This document shows, one piece after another, positions 6,684-16,067 of a DNA stretch of 30,179 bases. A program made the translations under genes and the position numbers. The DNA is from a virus. The notes under the pieces were generated by a model that was given only the letters and a program-made list of their open reading frames with translations, was not told the origin of the DNA and ran no database searches. The stretch's first letter is position 1; every line of letters starts with the position of its first letter. Location: the IMG/VR virus record IMGVR_UViG_3300025892_000093, positions 1 to 30,179 of that record; one strand, 5' to 3'.

Positions 6684-9600
6684 TTAGAGTCCAAGATGAG
6701 ATTCTATCGCAGCTAATCTAGCCTCAAGATCTTCATTTTTAGCCTTAAGACCTTTATTTTCATTAATTAAATCCTTAATACCTTGGAACGATAATGGTAT
6801 TAACTCATGATGAAGTAGCGCTTTCTTACCAATAGCTAAAGTGCTTGGATCGTGTTCAATTCCAAGTAAATCTGCTTCATTATTCTCAAATGATGTTTCT
6901 TCAATTATAAATGGGAATTGATCTTCAACTAATGATTCTACCTGTTGAGCTTTAAAACCTAAATGTTTCTTTTCTTTATTATCATCTAATTTCCAATTAT
7001 ATGTTATGATATCCATTTGTTCAATTAATGGAAGAACATTATTAACTATTTCCATGTTCTCTTTTAATCTAACATCAGATGCGGCTGCATAACTACGTCT
7101 AACTATTGCATTTTCATCACCTGGAAATCCCATAGTTAGTACATCAGGAGCAAAAGTACCACCGTCCATTCTAGTTCGTTTCATCGATAAAAAACTACGG
7201 CTACTAGAAGTCATAAACCCTTTTCCAAGTCTAATGCTTGTGTTCTTATCGGTATCCCATTCAGGGTCAGACTGACCCCAATTTTGCGTTTCAACCTCTA
7301 TCTGGCCTTGGTATCCACCATTGGTTCCGATTTTAGTATTCTTCCCTGCGTAAGTATTAATTAATAAATCTCCGTCACTGTAAATTTGGCAGTATCCGCT
7401 TTCACCAACTAGTCGGTTCCCAGCTTGGAACGATTCGAAGTATCCCATTGATGCACCATTCCTCATTGTGAATCCAATCCTTTGGCAGATATCACTAGAT
7501 GTATTCGCATTTGCACTAAGCATAAGCGCATCTAACTTACCAGTATAATGATCAAAACCAGATCCATATGCTCCTCCTGAACCTTTATCTGATGCTAATA
7601 TTAAATCTGAATATGATCCATCAAAAACTATTCTTGATAATTTATGTGGAATATGAGCAGGTGTAGTATCAGAGGTTGTTCCATCTACCCATAGTCCACC
7701 ATTTGAGTTTATTTTACAATCGAATCCAGCTTGTGCCGCAGTTGATCCAAGTATAAAATCGCCACTTACTAACAATCCGTTAACAGGAGCAGCATTAGTA
7801 GATCCTATTGAAGCGTTTCCGCCCACATAAAAGTCATTTGATGTATTACTAGTACTAGATACTATAAGTTTATTAGTAATTCGTACATCACCAGTGAAAC
7901 CATTGATTTCAAATTCTGGAAAATTGGATAAAATGCTACCAGAATTTATTTTGAAGTTATTATTTGACGGTGATCCATCAATTCCAATTACAAATTCATC
8001 AGCAGGACCCATAAGTGAATTTCTAACAAACCTCATAGACGCATCTGAAGCAGCTCCACCTAATGGGTTTTCAACAACTAAAAGTGAACTAGTAATAGCA
8101 AGTCCGTCAAAAATATGTAACTTTGCATTAGTATCGGGAGTACTCGTCCCTATTCCAACTTGATCTGTTGCGTTAGTTAAGTGTACAACAGTTCCAGAAT
8201 CAGTCCATCCTGGAGAAAGAGTATCCCATGATAAAAATCCAGCTGCATCTGATGTTAACACCTGTCCAGCTGAAGGTGCAGTAGATGGTAATGCATAATC
8301 TATATCACTTGCCCCAGTAGGATAAGATATAGAAGAATAGTTAGAAGAATTATCCGTGTATAATTTTATTTTGTTTCCGCCTTTAACATTAATATCTGCG
8401 GAACTACTAACTCCCTGTGTAGATATATTTCCAATTGTGTTAATTCCTCCCTGTCCAACGGTTATTGACTGTCCTACAAGTATAGAATTTCCAGTAGTTA
8501 TATCCTTTTCTACATTTAATTTAGTTGAATGTATAGAGCCTATTCTTGCTGAATCAGTTTTAAATCCGTCTATTTCAATAGGTGTTAAATATTCAGATGT
8601 TCCATCTGTTTTATTTACGTAGATGTTATTGCCATTTACTATCATTCTAGATGCTGAAGAATCTCCTATGTCAGTCTTACTAACAATTGAAGGATTTTCA
8701 GTATCTCTAACATCTACCTTTATAATATGTGTATCAGTAGGAGCATGAGCAGATCCTGAGTTTCCGGTTGCTCCCAATATAATTAGTGAGCTTCCTATAA
8801 CTTCTATGTCCATTGCTCTCATTTCCGGATCAGGGTCGTACTGTAGAGTATCTATAACAGAATAATCTTCAGTCTGTGGATTATATCTAAGCGTATATAG
8901 CGCATTTGCATGAATTGCAAATATATGTCCTCCGGAAACTGCGACTGCACCAAATTTATTAAACTGAACTAAATCATTGCTCGCAGATTCAGTTACATTG
9001 TCAGTGCTTGTTAACAAATCGAAAATCTCGAAATTTCCGAAAATAAATCCACCAGATTCATTTAGATCTTGGGTTATTATCTTTAATTTCCAACCTGGGA
9101 ATTCCACATCGGTACTAGGGTCGTCGAATTCAATAGCTAGAGATACTGAGTGGTTATTATAAACATCTAAATCTAAAAAGTGTGTTCTTGGGTAGCTCTT
9201 ATATGATGATATATCTGGCGAACTTGGATCAGTAATATCTACTAATACAGCGTGTCCCGTTTCTCCAAATTGAGAATCGGCGGCTGGCACAGAATCACCC
9301 CAATCTCTAAGATGGTTTGTTACAACTAATACTTTATCTCCTACTGCTTTTATTCTGTATGCACCGTCTAACTTATTATCTGTTGAGTCTCCTCCTATAT
9401 ATCCATATGCGCTCCAATCGGGTCCATTTTCAAAGTTAGCGTTAACCGTTTGTAAGTTTGATTGTGATGCATTGCTACCTGGATTATCGTCATGAAATCC
9501 TCTCTGTTGATTGGTAATTGTGACTAGAATATTTCCTGATGCCACCATATCAACTGCAGCAGTACCTGGTAATGTAGTTTCAGACGAATTATTCGATTGA

Positions 9601-10982
9601 CCGTTAAATTTTTCTCTAGAAATATTAGTTGGCGCATTTGGATTAGTTATATCAGTTATGTAATAACTACCGGGAAGTGTAGTAATTGATATGTCTCTAT
9701 TTGAGGGCCAACTACCAAATGTTCCAATCGATTGATATAAATAATTTCCAGATATAGCAAAAGCTGCGTTTCCATAAGTTTCAACACTAAGTGGTATAGC
9801 AGTAGCGCCGTAAGCATCTATTGATGTCTTAATATCTCCTACACTAGTTCCAAGCTGTTCTATATTTCCATTGTCTTGATATAAATTAGAGTCTACCATT
9901 ACTCCAGTAACCGTTGAGTTATCTGATGCTAGAACTAGATAGTTTCTTCCGTCTATATCACTGATTGCGTTATCAAAATTTTCTCCGATACCTATACCTG
10001 CGTCTCCTGCTCCATCAACGTTAAAGTTAATACCGTCGAATTCAACGTAGGACTTTGCATTTTCATTGTGTGAGTATCTTGATCCAATTTGAACAAATCC
10101 TTCCTTTTTAACAGAAGGTGACGCTAAAAATTTAGTGAATTGAAAATCAAATATCCCATTGTGTCCAATTTCAGAAATTGGGTCTGTTTCAGTTTTAGTC
10201 AATGAAAATACTGCGTTAAATAACTTTTCAGTTGTTCCATCTATTACTTGATGTCGTATTTTAAAATTTTCAGTAAGGGTAGAAAGTTTAAAATCTGACG
10301 AACTGCCATAATCATATAGCGACCCTAGTTCAATGTGATATCTATTATCAATTGAAGACGATGCGTCAACATAGATTTTATGAAGTGCATTATAGTAGTC
10401 GTTAGTTTGACCGGTAGATAAGTCATCCAGTATATCTATTACTGTTCCTTGTACGGTTTCATTAAAGTTATTAAGAAATAAAACGTCATTGTTGCTTACA
10501 CCAGATCCTAAGCTATCTTCCTGTTGGTCAATTACAGTGTTTCCTCTATTAGGAAACATAATGAATCTATTGTCCTGAGGAGATCCTTCTCCAAATCCTC
10601 TAACAAACGTAGATCCTGATGATGCTAAATAGTTATTTACAATTCCGCCTAAATCAATTAAAACATTCCATGTGTCGGACACTAAATCATATTGCCAGAT
10701 TTGACTGTTGTCCGACAATACATAAAAATCCTCATCAAGTAGGCCCGGGAAAGTTAAAAGGTTTGGATCAGAGTTTCCTACAAACCACTGATTTCCCTTT
10801 TCTCCTTTTTCTCCTTGTACTCCAGACGGGCCAAGTGAACCTGTTCCTCCGGTTAATCCTTTTGCACCTTCTAGTCCAATTCCAAGTGACAATAGTTTGT
10901 TGAAGTTAAAATTTAACTTGTCAACTGATATTTCCTGTGAGTCGCTTCCGAAAAGCTCCTTTAAATTTATTCTTACTGGCAT
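6684..10982 (-). CDS. Long tail fibre with collagen-like repeat and S74 intramolecular chaperone
   Basis: This 1432-aa protein has four readable parts. Residues 1-37 (MPVRINLKELFG...) probably anchor it to the baseplate. Residues 39-63 are nine collagen-type G-x-y triplets, running from GAK through GEKGEKG. About residues 375-815 contain repeats such as ITDITNPNAPTNIS, LVDITDPSSPDISS and VDVRDTENPSIVSK, the LVIVD type that tends to form a beta-propeller. A shaft follows, including VGIGTSTPDTNAKLHI. The C-terminal 131 residues are a peptidase S74 chaperone, with SDVRLKEN (Ser1302, Lys1307), then HLGFKAQQVE and a terminal coiled coil. In this family the chaperone trimerises the fibre and then cuts itself off before the Ser. 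I infer a trimeric host-recognition fibre. It ends 2 bp from the opposing 267-aa gene. Confidence 0.85.
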   Translation of the reverse strand: MPVRINLKELFGSDSQEISVDKLNFNFNKLLSLGIGLEGAKGLTGGTGSLGPSGVQGEKGEKGNQWFVGNSDPNLLTFPGLLDEDFYVLSDNSQIWQYDLVSDTWNVLIDLGGIVNNYLASSGSTFVRGFGEGSPQDNRFIMFPNRGNTVIDQQEDSLGSGVSNNDVLFLNNFNETVQGTVIDILDDLSTGQTNDYYNALHKIYVDASSSIDNRYHIELGSLYDYGSSSDFKLSTLTENFKIRHQVIDGTTEKLFNAVFSLTKTETDPISEIGHNGIFDFQFTKFLASPSVKKEGFVQIGSRYSHNENAKSYVEFDGINFNVDGAGDAGIGIGENFDNAISDIDGRNYLVLASDNSTVTGVMVDSNLYQDNGNIEQLGTSVGDIKTSIDAYGATAIPLSVETYGNAAFAISGNYLYQSIGTFGSWPSNRDISITTLPGSYYITDITNPNAPTNISREKFNGQSNNSSETTLPGTAAVDMVASGNILVTITNQQRGFHDDNPGSNASQSNLQTVNANFENGPDWSAYGYIGGDSTDNKLDGAYRIKAVGDKVLVVTNHLRDWGDSVPAADSQFGETGHAVLVDITDPSSPDISSYKSYPRTHFLDLDVYNNHSVSLAIEFDDPSTDVEFPGWKLKIITQDLNESGGFIFGNFEIFDLLTSTDNVTESASNDLVQFNKFGAVAVSGGHIFAIHANALYTLRYNPQTEDYSVIDTLQYDPDPEMRAMDIEVIGSSLIILGATGNSGSAHAPTDTHIIKVDVRDTENPSIVSKTDIGDSSASRMIVNGNNIYVNKTDGTSEYLTPIEIDGFKTDSARIGSIHSTKLNVEKDITTGNSILVGQSITVGQGGINTIGNISTQGVSSSADINVKGGNKIKLYTDNSSNYSSISYPTGASDIDYALPSTAPSAGQVLTSDAAGFLSWDTLSPGWTDSGTVVHLTNATDQVGIGTSTPDTNAKLHIFDGLAITSSLLVVENPLGGAASDASMRFVRNSLMGPADEFVIGIDGSPSNNNFKINSGSILSNFPEFEINGFTGDVRITNKLIVSSTSNTSNDFYVGGNASIGSTNAAPVNGLLVSGDFILGSTAAQAGFDCKINSNGGLWVDGTTSDTTPAHIPHKLSRIVFDGSYSDLILASDKGSGGAYGSGFDHYTGKLDALMLSANANTSSDICQRIGFTMRNGASMGYFESFQAGNRLVGESGYCQIYSDGDLLINTYAGKNTKIGTNGGYQGQIEVETQNWGQSDPEWDTDKNTSIRLGKGFMTSSSRSFLSMKRTRMDGGTFAPDVLTMGFPGDENAIVRRSYAAASDVRLKENMEIVNNVLPLIEQMDIITYNWKLDDNKEKKHLGFKAQQVESLVEDQFPFIIEETSFENNEADLLGIEHDPSTLAIGKKALLHHELIPLSFQGIKDLINENKGLKAKNEDLEARLAAIESHLGL

Positions 10983-10985
10983 TTG

Positions 10986-13900
10986 TTATATAAATTTAAT
11001 TTTTATTTTAGGACTTACTAATGTTCCTGAATTTACAGCTTTCGCTATTTTGAAGGTTAATGTAAATCTATCTAGTTTATTTATCTCAGTGTTACGATTT
11101 AGTTTATATCCCTGTTCGAACCTTTCCGTATCGTTTAAAAATTCGAATTCTATTTTATTTTGATTTGATCTAGTTGATCCTTCGTCTAGGGTCTTATCTT
11201 CTTTTGAGTAAAATTCAATTTCTGTAATCTCGTACAGTTTTGTTATATTTAGTTTTATATATTCCTTTACATAATCTTCAATTGTTTCAAAATTTCCGAT
11301 ATATTTAGGATCTACCTTTAGGAATTCTACGAATTTTGCAGAAATTCCGTCGCTTAATAGATATGATGTTATCGCGTTTGTTAGATTTACTTTACCAAAT
11401 ATATTATTGTCGTTTTCTTGGTAAACAATTTCGTAATTATCTAAATTAATAGATTCTACGCTATCTACAAGGTCTATAGAATATTTCTCAATTTCAATAT
11501 CACTTCTAAGAGATATTATTTTAGATATAAACGAATTATCTTCTTCTATTCTTAGAGTACCAGACACGGGTTTTTTATCGGTTTTAGTTAAATAATCATA
11601 GTGAAATCCAAAATCCCAATTAGACATAAATAAGTCATAGTCTGATCTTCCTATTGCAATTTCACCTGTTGTTTCATATTTTGGCTCAAATTCTTCATCA
11701 TTTTCTAGATCTAGTATTTTAGTATCTGATATTTTAATATGGCTGAAGTTAGATATTTTTAAAAATGAATCTATTTCTATGTTAAATTGAGTATTACTTA
11801 AGTCTAATGATTTGATATCATTCTTTGAAAACTTAAACTTAGAATTAAATGTAAAAACGTCTTTAAATAGTGGAACAAAACCTCCGTCATATCTATTAAT
11901 CTCGTAATCATTATCAAGAGATGATCGCTCATATGTAAATCCTATTACATTTTTAAAGGATAAATTAGATGGTTTATCCGTGTCTATTTGAGTTATAACT
12001 GCATCTTCCTTAGTAACATTCACATTATCTGGAATCTCAGCGTACCAATTGGACGCCGTAGTAGAAATAGTGGACCCATCATATGAATAAGTCTCATATT
12101 CTATGAATGGGTCCAGTTTGTTCGTAATATCTTTAAATTTACCAAATGATAGTTTTTCAAATAGCGTCTCGAAATATAATTCTCCTCCTGCTAGTACCTT
12201 AAAGGTAAAGTTATTAGAGACTTGGGAATCTTGTATAGTGGTTGGTATATATGAAATAAGAGATCCAGTTTCGTCTATTAGGCCATATGCATCTCCGATA
12301 GTTAACGTGCCGTAATCAGTGTATGTTACTGAATTATCAGATGCAAATATAACATTATTATCATTTATAGGAGTTAATCCATCTATTAAATCTACAATTC
12401 TATCTTCGTCTATAGTTGAATCATATCCAATAACAAATGTCGTGCTGTTAGGGAAATTAATCTCATCTTTTAAGTTGGACGGGTAATTAGGAATGTTTAC
12501 ATTAGATATTTCATCTAGATTAAAGTCTCCATTAAATGCTCCAGTTTTAAGACTTAGTTTGGTACTTAATTTTATAGTTGAAAAATTATCGCTAAGCTGA
12601 TTAAATTTTTTATTTTTAAGTGAGTATAATAGGGTGTGAGTTAAATTAGATATGTTATTATTATCAAATTTTATTCTATAATCTCCATTTATTGAGTCAT
12701 ATACAATATCACTAGTTCCAGGAACGATATCTAGAAAATTAATTATTTTTTGTGGTATATCAGTTGATGAATTAGTTATATTATCGTATTGTTCTAAATC
12801 AACCGGAGAAGATAATGGTCCAAGATGTTCTCTGCTCCAATAATCATTCAACTCTCCTTGGTGTCCTATGCTAACCTCAATTAACAGTATCACAAATTTA
12901 AAATCTTCGTGCTCTATAAATCTATATCTGATAGGAGGAGTGGTATCATCATTAATTGATTCCTTAATTGGCTTAAGCAAGGTAGTGAATTTATATCCCT
13001 CATACTTATTAGAATTTATATTAAACTCAGGCTTTCCTGCGGAATTTAAATTATCTGCATCTATATAATCTTTAAACTGTATTTTGAATCCTTTAAAAAA
13101 CGTCTCATATATTCCTAGTGAGTTCTTACGTATTGGAGAGTATCTAGTTTGTGTACTACCTACTTCATTTCCTCCAAATTCAGGATTGTATGTGAAGTAG
13201 TCTATAAAATAACCATCTTCGGTGAGTGCTCTGTTTAAATCAAATGATTTTGGAAAATACGAGTAATTTAATTTTACTATTTGTTCATCGCTTGTATACC
13301 TAAATTTAGATTCAATATAGAACCACTCGTGAGTAAAGTTTGCAGGGTTTTGTGAATTATCTTCATGGTCAGGAGCAAAATTATTAAATCCAAAAACTAG
13401 CTCGGTGTTTAGTCGGTATGGATTGCTTCTACAATCTAGTCCGTCTGGATATACCCATTTAGTTATGTACGGTAAAATCTTAGATCTTAGGGCAAAATCT
13501 TTAACGTTGTTTTCTTTATAGAAATCATATTCAGAGTTTGCTATTCCATTTAAATATCTGTCTCTCCTAGAGTATAGCATAAACGGCTGGTTTATCTCGT
13601 CAACTGTTGTTAGATTAGGATCCCCTTCTGTAACTTCTGGAACAACTCTATCAGGATCTTTTAATAAGAAAAACCCTGGAAATTCGGTTAATTCATTGTT
13701 TTGATCATCTACTGGGGAATCCCAATAATTAAAACCTGGAATTGAATCCTCTCCTTTTGCTTCTATAATAACGTCTCCTGAAACTAAGACGTATTCATAT
13801 GGACCATCTGTCCCAGGGGGAACTGTATATGAAGTCGGAGCAACAACAGTTACTCCATTTATCAATATTGTTCCATTTCCATATATGTCATATGTAGTGT

Positions 13901-16064
13901 CGTTATATAATTCCTTAACGTTAGGAGGAAAGTAATAATGTTCATATAAATCAACTTGAGGAAAGTTTAGATATTCACTTGAGTAAAAATCAAAGTCAAA
14001 ATCTTTAATTGGAAAAAATGATAACAATCCAAACGACGGGCGATGTTTTAATACCATTGTAAAATCTCCTTCCTCGGTTTTAGGAATAGACTGCCGATCG
14101 AGAACAACCGACATTTTATCAAAGAATAGTTCAATAGCGTTCTTTCTCTCAAGTGCAGTATTAATGTTTGCTTCGTTAATAGGATCTATAAATTTTGAAA
14201 TCTTTTTAATTTTAGACCATCCATCCTTTGTTTTAACTAAAATATCTTCTAATCTAGAGTTTAATTTATTAAAGTGGGAATAATCAATTATTAATCTGTT
14301 TCCAACCTCTCGACTTCCTCCTTCAAATTTAATATTGGATCCAATTAGTTCAGTTCCGGTTATGTCGTTTATTATTACTCCCGAGTAATCTAATAATTGC
14401 GAAGTAAATTCTATTGAATAATCGGAGTCATAGTCCCCAGCGACGTTGCATCGTATGAATACATACTCATTATATACATATGCTTTAAAGCTTGCTCGTC
14501 TAATATTATTGATGCATCCAGCTAGCGATTTTGCTTGTTCAAGATCCGAACCATTTGCGTTGAAATAGAAGGTATCGTTTCCATTTACATTATCGATATC
14601 ATGGAAGAAATAGAAATCTGAAGGATTAGGTACCTCACTATATCCAATAACTGATTCAATCAATTCATATTTTCCATTTGAGTCTGATCTAGTACCATTA
14701 GGGTGATATATTTTAAACGAGTCTAAATGATTTATATTTTCTATTTTAATATACGAGTGTGAAAATCCTCTGTCATTATCGGGACTTCCCTTGTCCTGTA
14801 TAAAAAGTTTTCCAGGACCAAACATATCTCCTAATTCTAATTTAGTATCAGATATTCTAATCTTTCCACTTAATAGTTCATCTCCTTCTTTGTAATCAAT
14901 AGAATATGGATTATCTAGTTTGATCATGTGAATATTATCATTTCTATCCGTGAGATAATTAAAGAACATGTTATTCTTATCATTAAATATATTTTCAAAA
15001 TCTGATAGGTATACGTCTAAATTAGTTACCGGCAGTATAACTCCATTTGGGTTAGATTGATCTGCGTTTACATCTTCATATTCAAAGTATTCCTTTCTGA
15101 ATCTAGGGGTATTTTCCCAAATTCCTCGTTCTTTATATCCTCTATCTAAATCGATATCACACTTAGATAACTCAATTGCATTTACATACATTCCGACATA
15201 TCTATTAAAGTCATATACTTCTGATGTGTCATCGTCAAATATAAATTCTAAATTCAATATATTAGGAAATATTACTCCGTTTCTTTCAAACCCTAGAGTA
15301 ATAAATTCTTCGAAATATTTTAGTGGATTTGACTCTTTATAGAAATCATATAAATTTTCTCCCCTTGACCCAAACACTCCAGAGTTATATAGTATTCCGT
15401 TAAAATTAGTGGGATTGTTTTCATCAAATGAAACATCCAGTGGAGTAATAGGAAAAGCATCATTATTAATATGGTTTCTTAGGAATGATCCAACCTTAGT
15501 AGTTTGTCTTAAATCGAAAGTTTTTATAATGCTTGACTTCTTAAATAGATCTTTTATATAAGTTTCTTTATCATATGGATATGACTCTTCCATTTTATTA
15601 ATAGGAAGATTTAGTGGATCATTTATTTTAAATATCACAAAATATTCTGGTACTTCTTCCTTTAAGTAAATAGGAGCGAAATAGGATAGCCTTTCTTCAT
15701 ATCTTCGGCTCGGCAAATAATTTACTCCGCTAAAGTACTTATCAAAATCATATTGGTCTTTAAAATCAGTAGACGTTCTAGTAGAATCAAATGATTCTGA
15801 CATCTCGAACACGATCTCACTTGGTGTATTTCCATTGTCAAAGAAGTTTAACATATTTCCAGGTAAAGATATACTTGGGTCGATTGGAACTCTTTTGTAG
15901 ATAGACTTAGATAACTCCTCGTTTGCATTAATAGAATTAAGCCACATCATATCATTAGAATCAACAGTTAGCTTAACATTACCTGTTAGCTTAGGGTTTG
16001 TTCTAATTATCTGAAAACTTGACTCATCCTGAAGTATTTGTTTAAAATCTATTGTCTTTGTCAT
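10986..16064 (-). CDS. Very large (1692 aa) tail/baseplate structural protein
   Basis: This is the largest gene of the window, placed between the 1200-aa protein (3-bp gap) and the S74 fibre (3-bp gap), so it is almost certainly co-transcribed with them. It opens with MTKTIDFKQILQDESSFQIIRTNPKLTGNVKLTVDS, followed by an aromatic-rich block (YLPSRRYEERLSYFAPIYLKEEVPEYFVIFKI). The rest is rich in beta-strand, Asp, Asn and Tyr, without obvious enzymatic motifs, signal peptide or membrane segments. Proteins of this appearance occur in the tail modules of large Bacteroidota phages, where they are annotated only as structural. A role as a baseplate periphery or fibre-connecting protein is inferred from size and location. 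Confidence 0.6.
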   Translation of the reverse strand: MTKTIDFKQILQDESSFQIIRTNPKLTGNVKLTVDSNDMMWLNSINANEELSKSIYKRVPIDPSISLPGNMLNFFDNGNTPSEIVFEMSESFDSTRTSTDFKDQYDFDKYFSGVNYLPSRRYEERLSYFAPIYLKEEVPEYFVIFKINDPLNLPINKMEESYPYDKETYIKDLFKKSSIIKTFDLRQTTKVGSFLRNHINNDAFPITPLDVSFDENNPTNFNGILYNSGVFGSRGENLYDFYKESNPLKYFEEFITLGFERNGVIFPNILNLEFIFDDDTSEVYDFNRYVGMYVNAIELSKCDIDLDRGYKERGIWENTPRFRKEYFEYEDVNADQSNPNGVILPVTNLDVYLSDFENIFNDKNNMFFNYLTDRNDNIHMIKLDNPYSIDYKEGDELLSGKIRISDTKLELGDMFGPGKLFIQDKGSPDNDRGFSHSYIKIENINHLDSFKIYHPNGTRSDSNGKYELIESVIGYSEVPNPSDFYFFHDIDNVNGNDTFYFNANGSDLEQAKSLAGCINNIRRASFKAYVYNEYVFIRCNVAGDYDSDYSIEFTSQLLDYSGVIINDITGTELIGSNIKFEGGSREVGNRLIIDYSHFNKLNSRLEDILVKTKDGWSKIKKISKFIDPINEANINTALERKNAIELFFDKMSVVLDRQSIPKTEEGDFTMVLKHRPSFGLLSFFPIKDFDFDFYSSEYLNFPQVDLYEHYYFPPNVKELYNDTTYDIYGNGTILINGVTVVAPTSYTVPPGTDGPYEYVLVSGDVIIEAKGEDSIPGFNYWDSPVDDQNNELTEFPGFFLLKDPDRVVPEVTEGDPNLTTVDEINQPFMLYSRRDRYLNGIANSEYDFYKENNVKDFALRSKILPYITKWVYPDGLDCRSNPYRLNTELVFGFNNFAPDHEDNSQNPANFTHEWFYIESKFRYTSDEQIVKLNYSYFPKSFDLNRALTEDGYFIDYFTYNPEFGGNEVGSTQTRYSPIRKNSLGIYETFFKGFKIQFKDYIDADNLNSAGKPEFNINSNKYEGYKFTTLLKPIKESINDDTTPPIRYRFIEHEDFKFVILLIEVSIGHQGELNDYWSREHLGPLSSPVDLEQYDNITNSSTDIPQKIINFLDIVPGTSDIVYDSINGDYRIKFDNNNISNLTHTLLYSLKNKKFNQLSDNFSTIKLSTKLSLKTGAFNGDFNLDEISNVNIPNYPSNLKDEINFPNSTTFVIGYDSTIDEDRIVDLIDGLTPINDNNVIFASDNSVTYTDYGTLTIGDAYGLIDETGSLISYIPTTIQDSQVSNNFTFKVLAGGELYFETLFEKLSFGKFKDITNKLDPFIEYETYSYDGSTISTTASNWYAEIPDNVNVTKEDAVITQIDTDKPSNLSFKNVIGFTYERSSLDNDYEINRYDGGFVPLFKDVFTFNSKFKFSKNDIKSLDLSNTQFNIEIDSFLKISNFSHIKISDTKILDLENDEEFEPKYETTGEIAIGRSDYDLFMSNWDFGFHYDYLTKTDKKPVSGTLRIEEDNSFISKIISLRSDIEIEKYSIDLVDSVESINLDNYEIVYQENDNNIFGKVNLTNAITSYLLSDGISAKFVEFLKVDPKYIGNFETIEDYVKEYIKLNITKLYEITEIEFYSKEDKTLDEGSTRSNQNKIEFEFLNDTERFEQGYKLNRNTEINKLDRFTLTFKIAKAVNSGTLVSPKIKIKFI

Positions 16065-16067
16065 CTA

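Noticed and set aside
10619-10903. 94-codon + strand ORF over the collagen-like part of the fibre
   Set aside because: It is a frame shadow of the Gly-rich repeat region, and its product has no coherent features.
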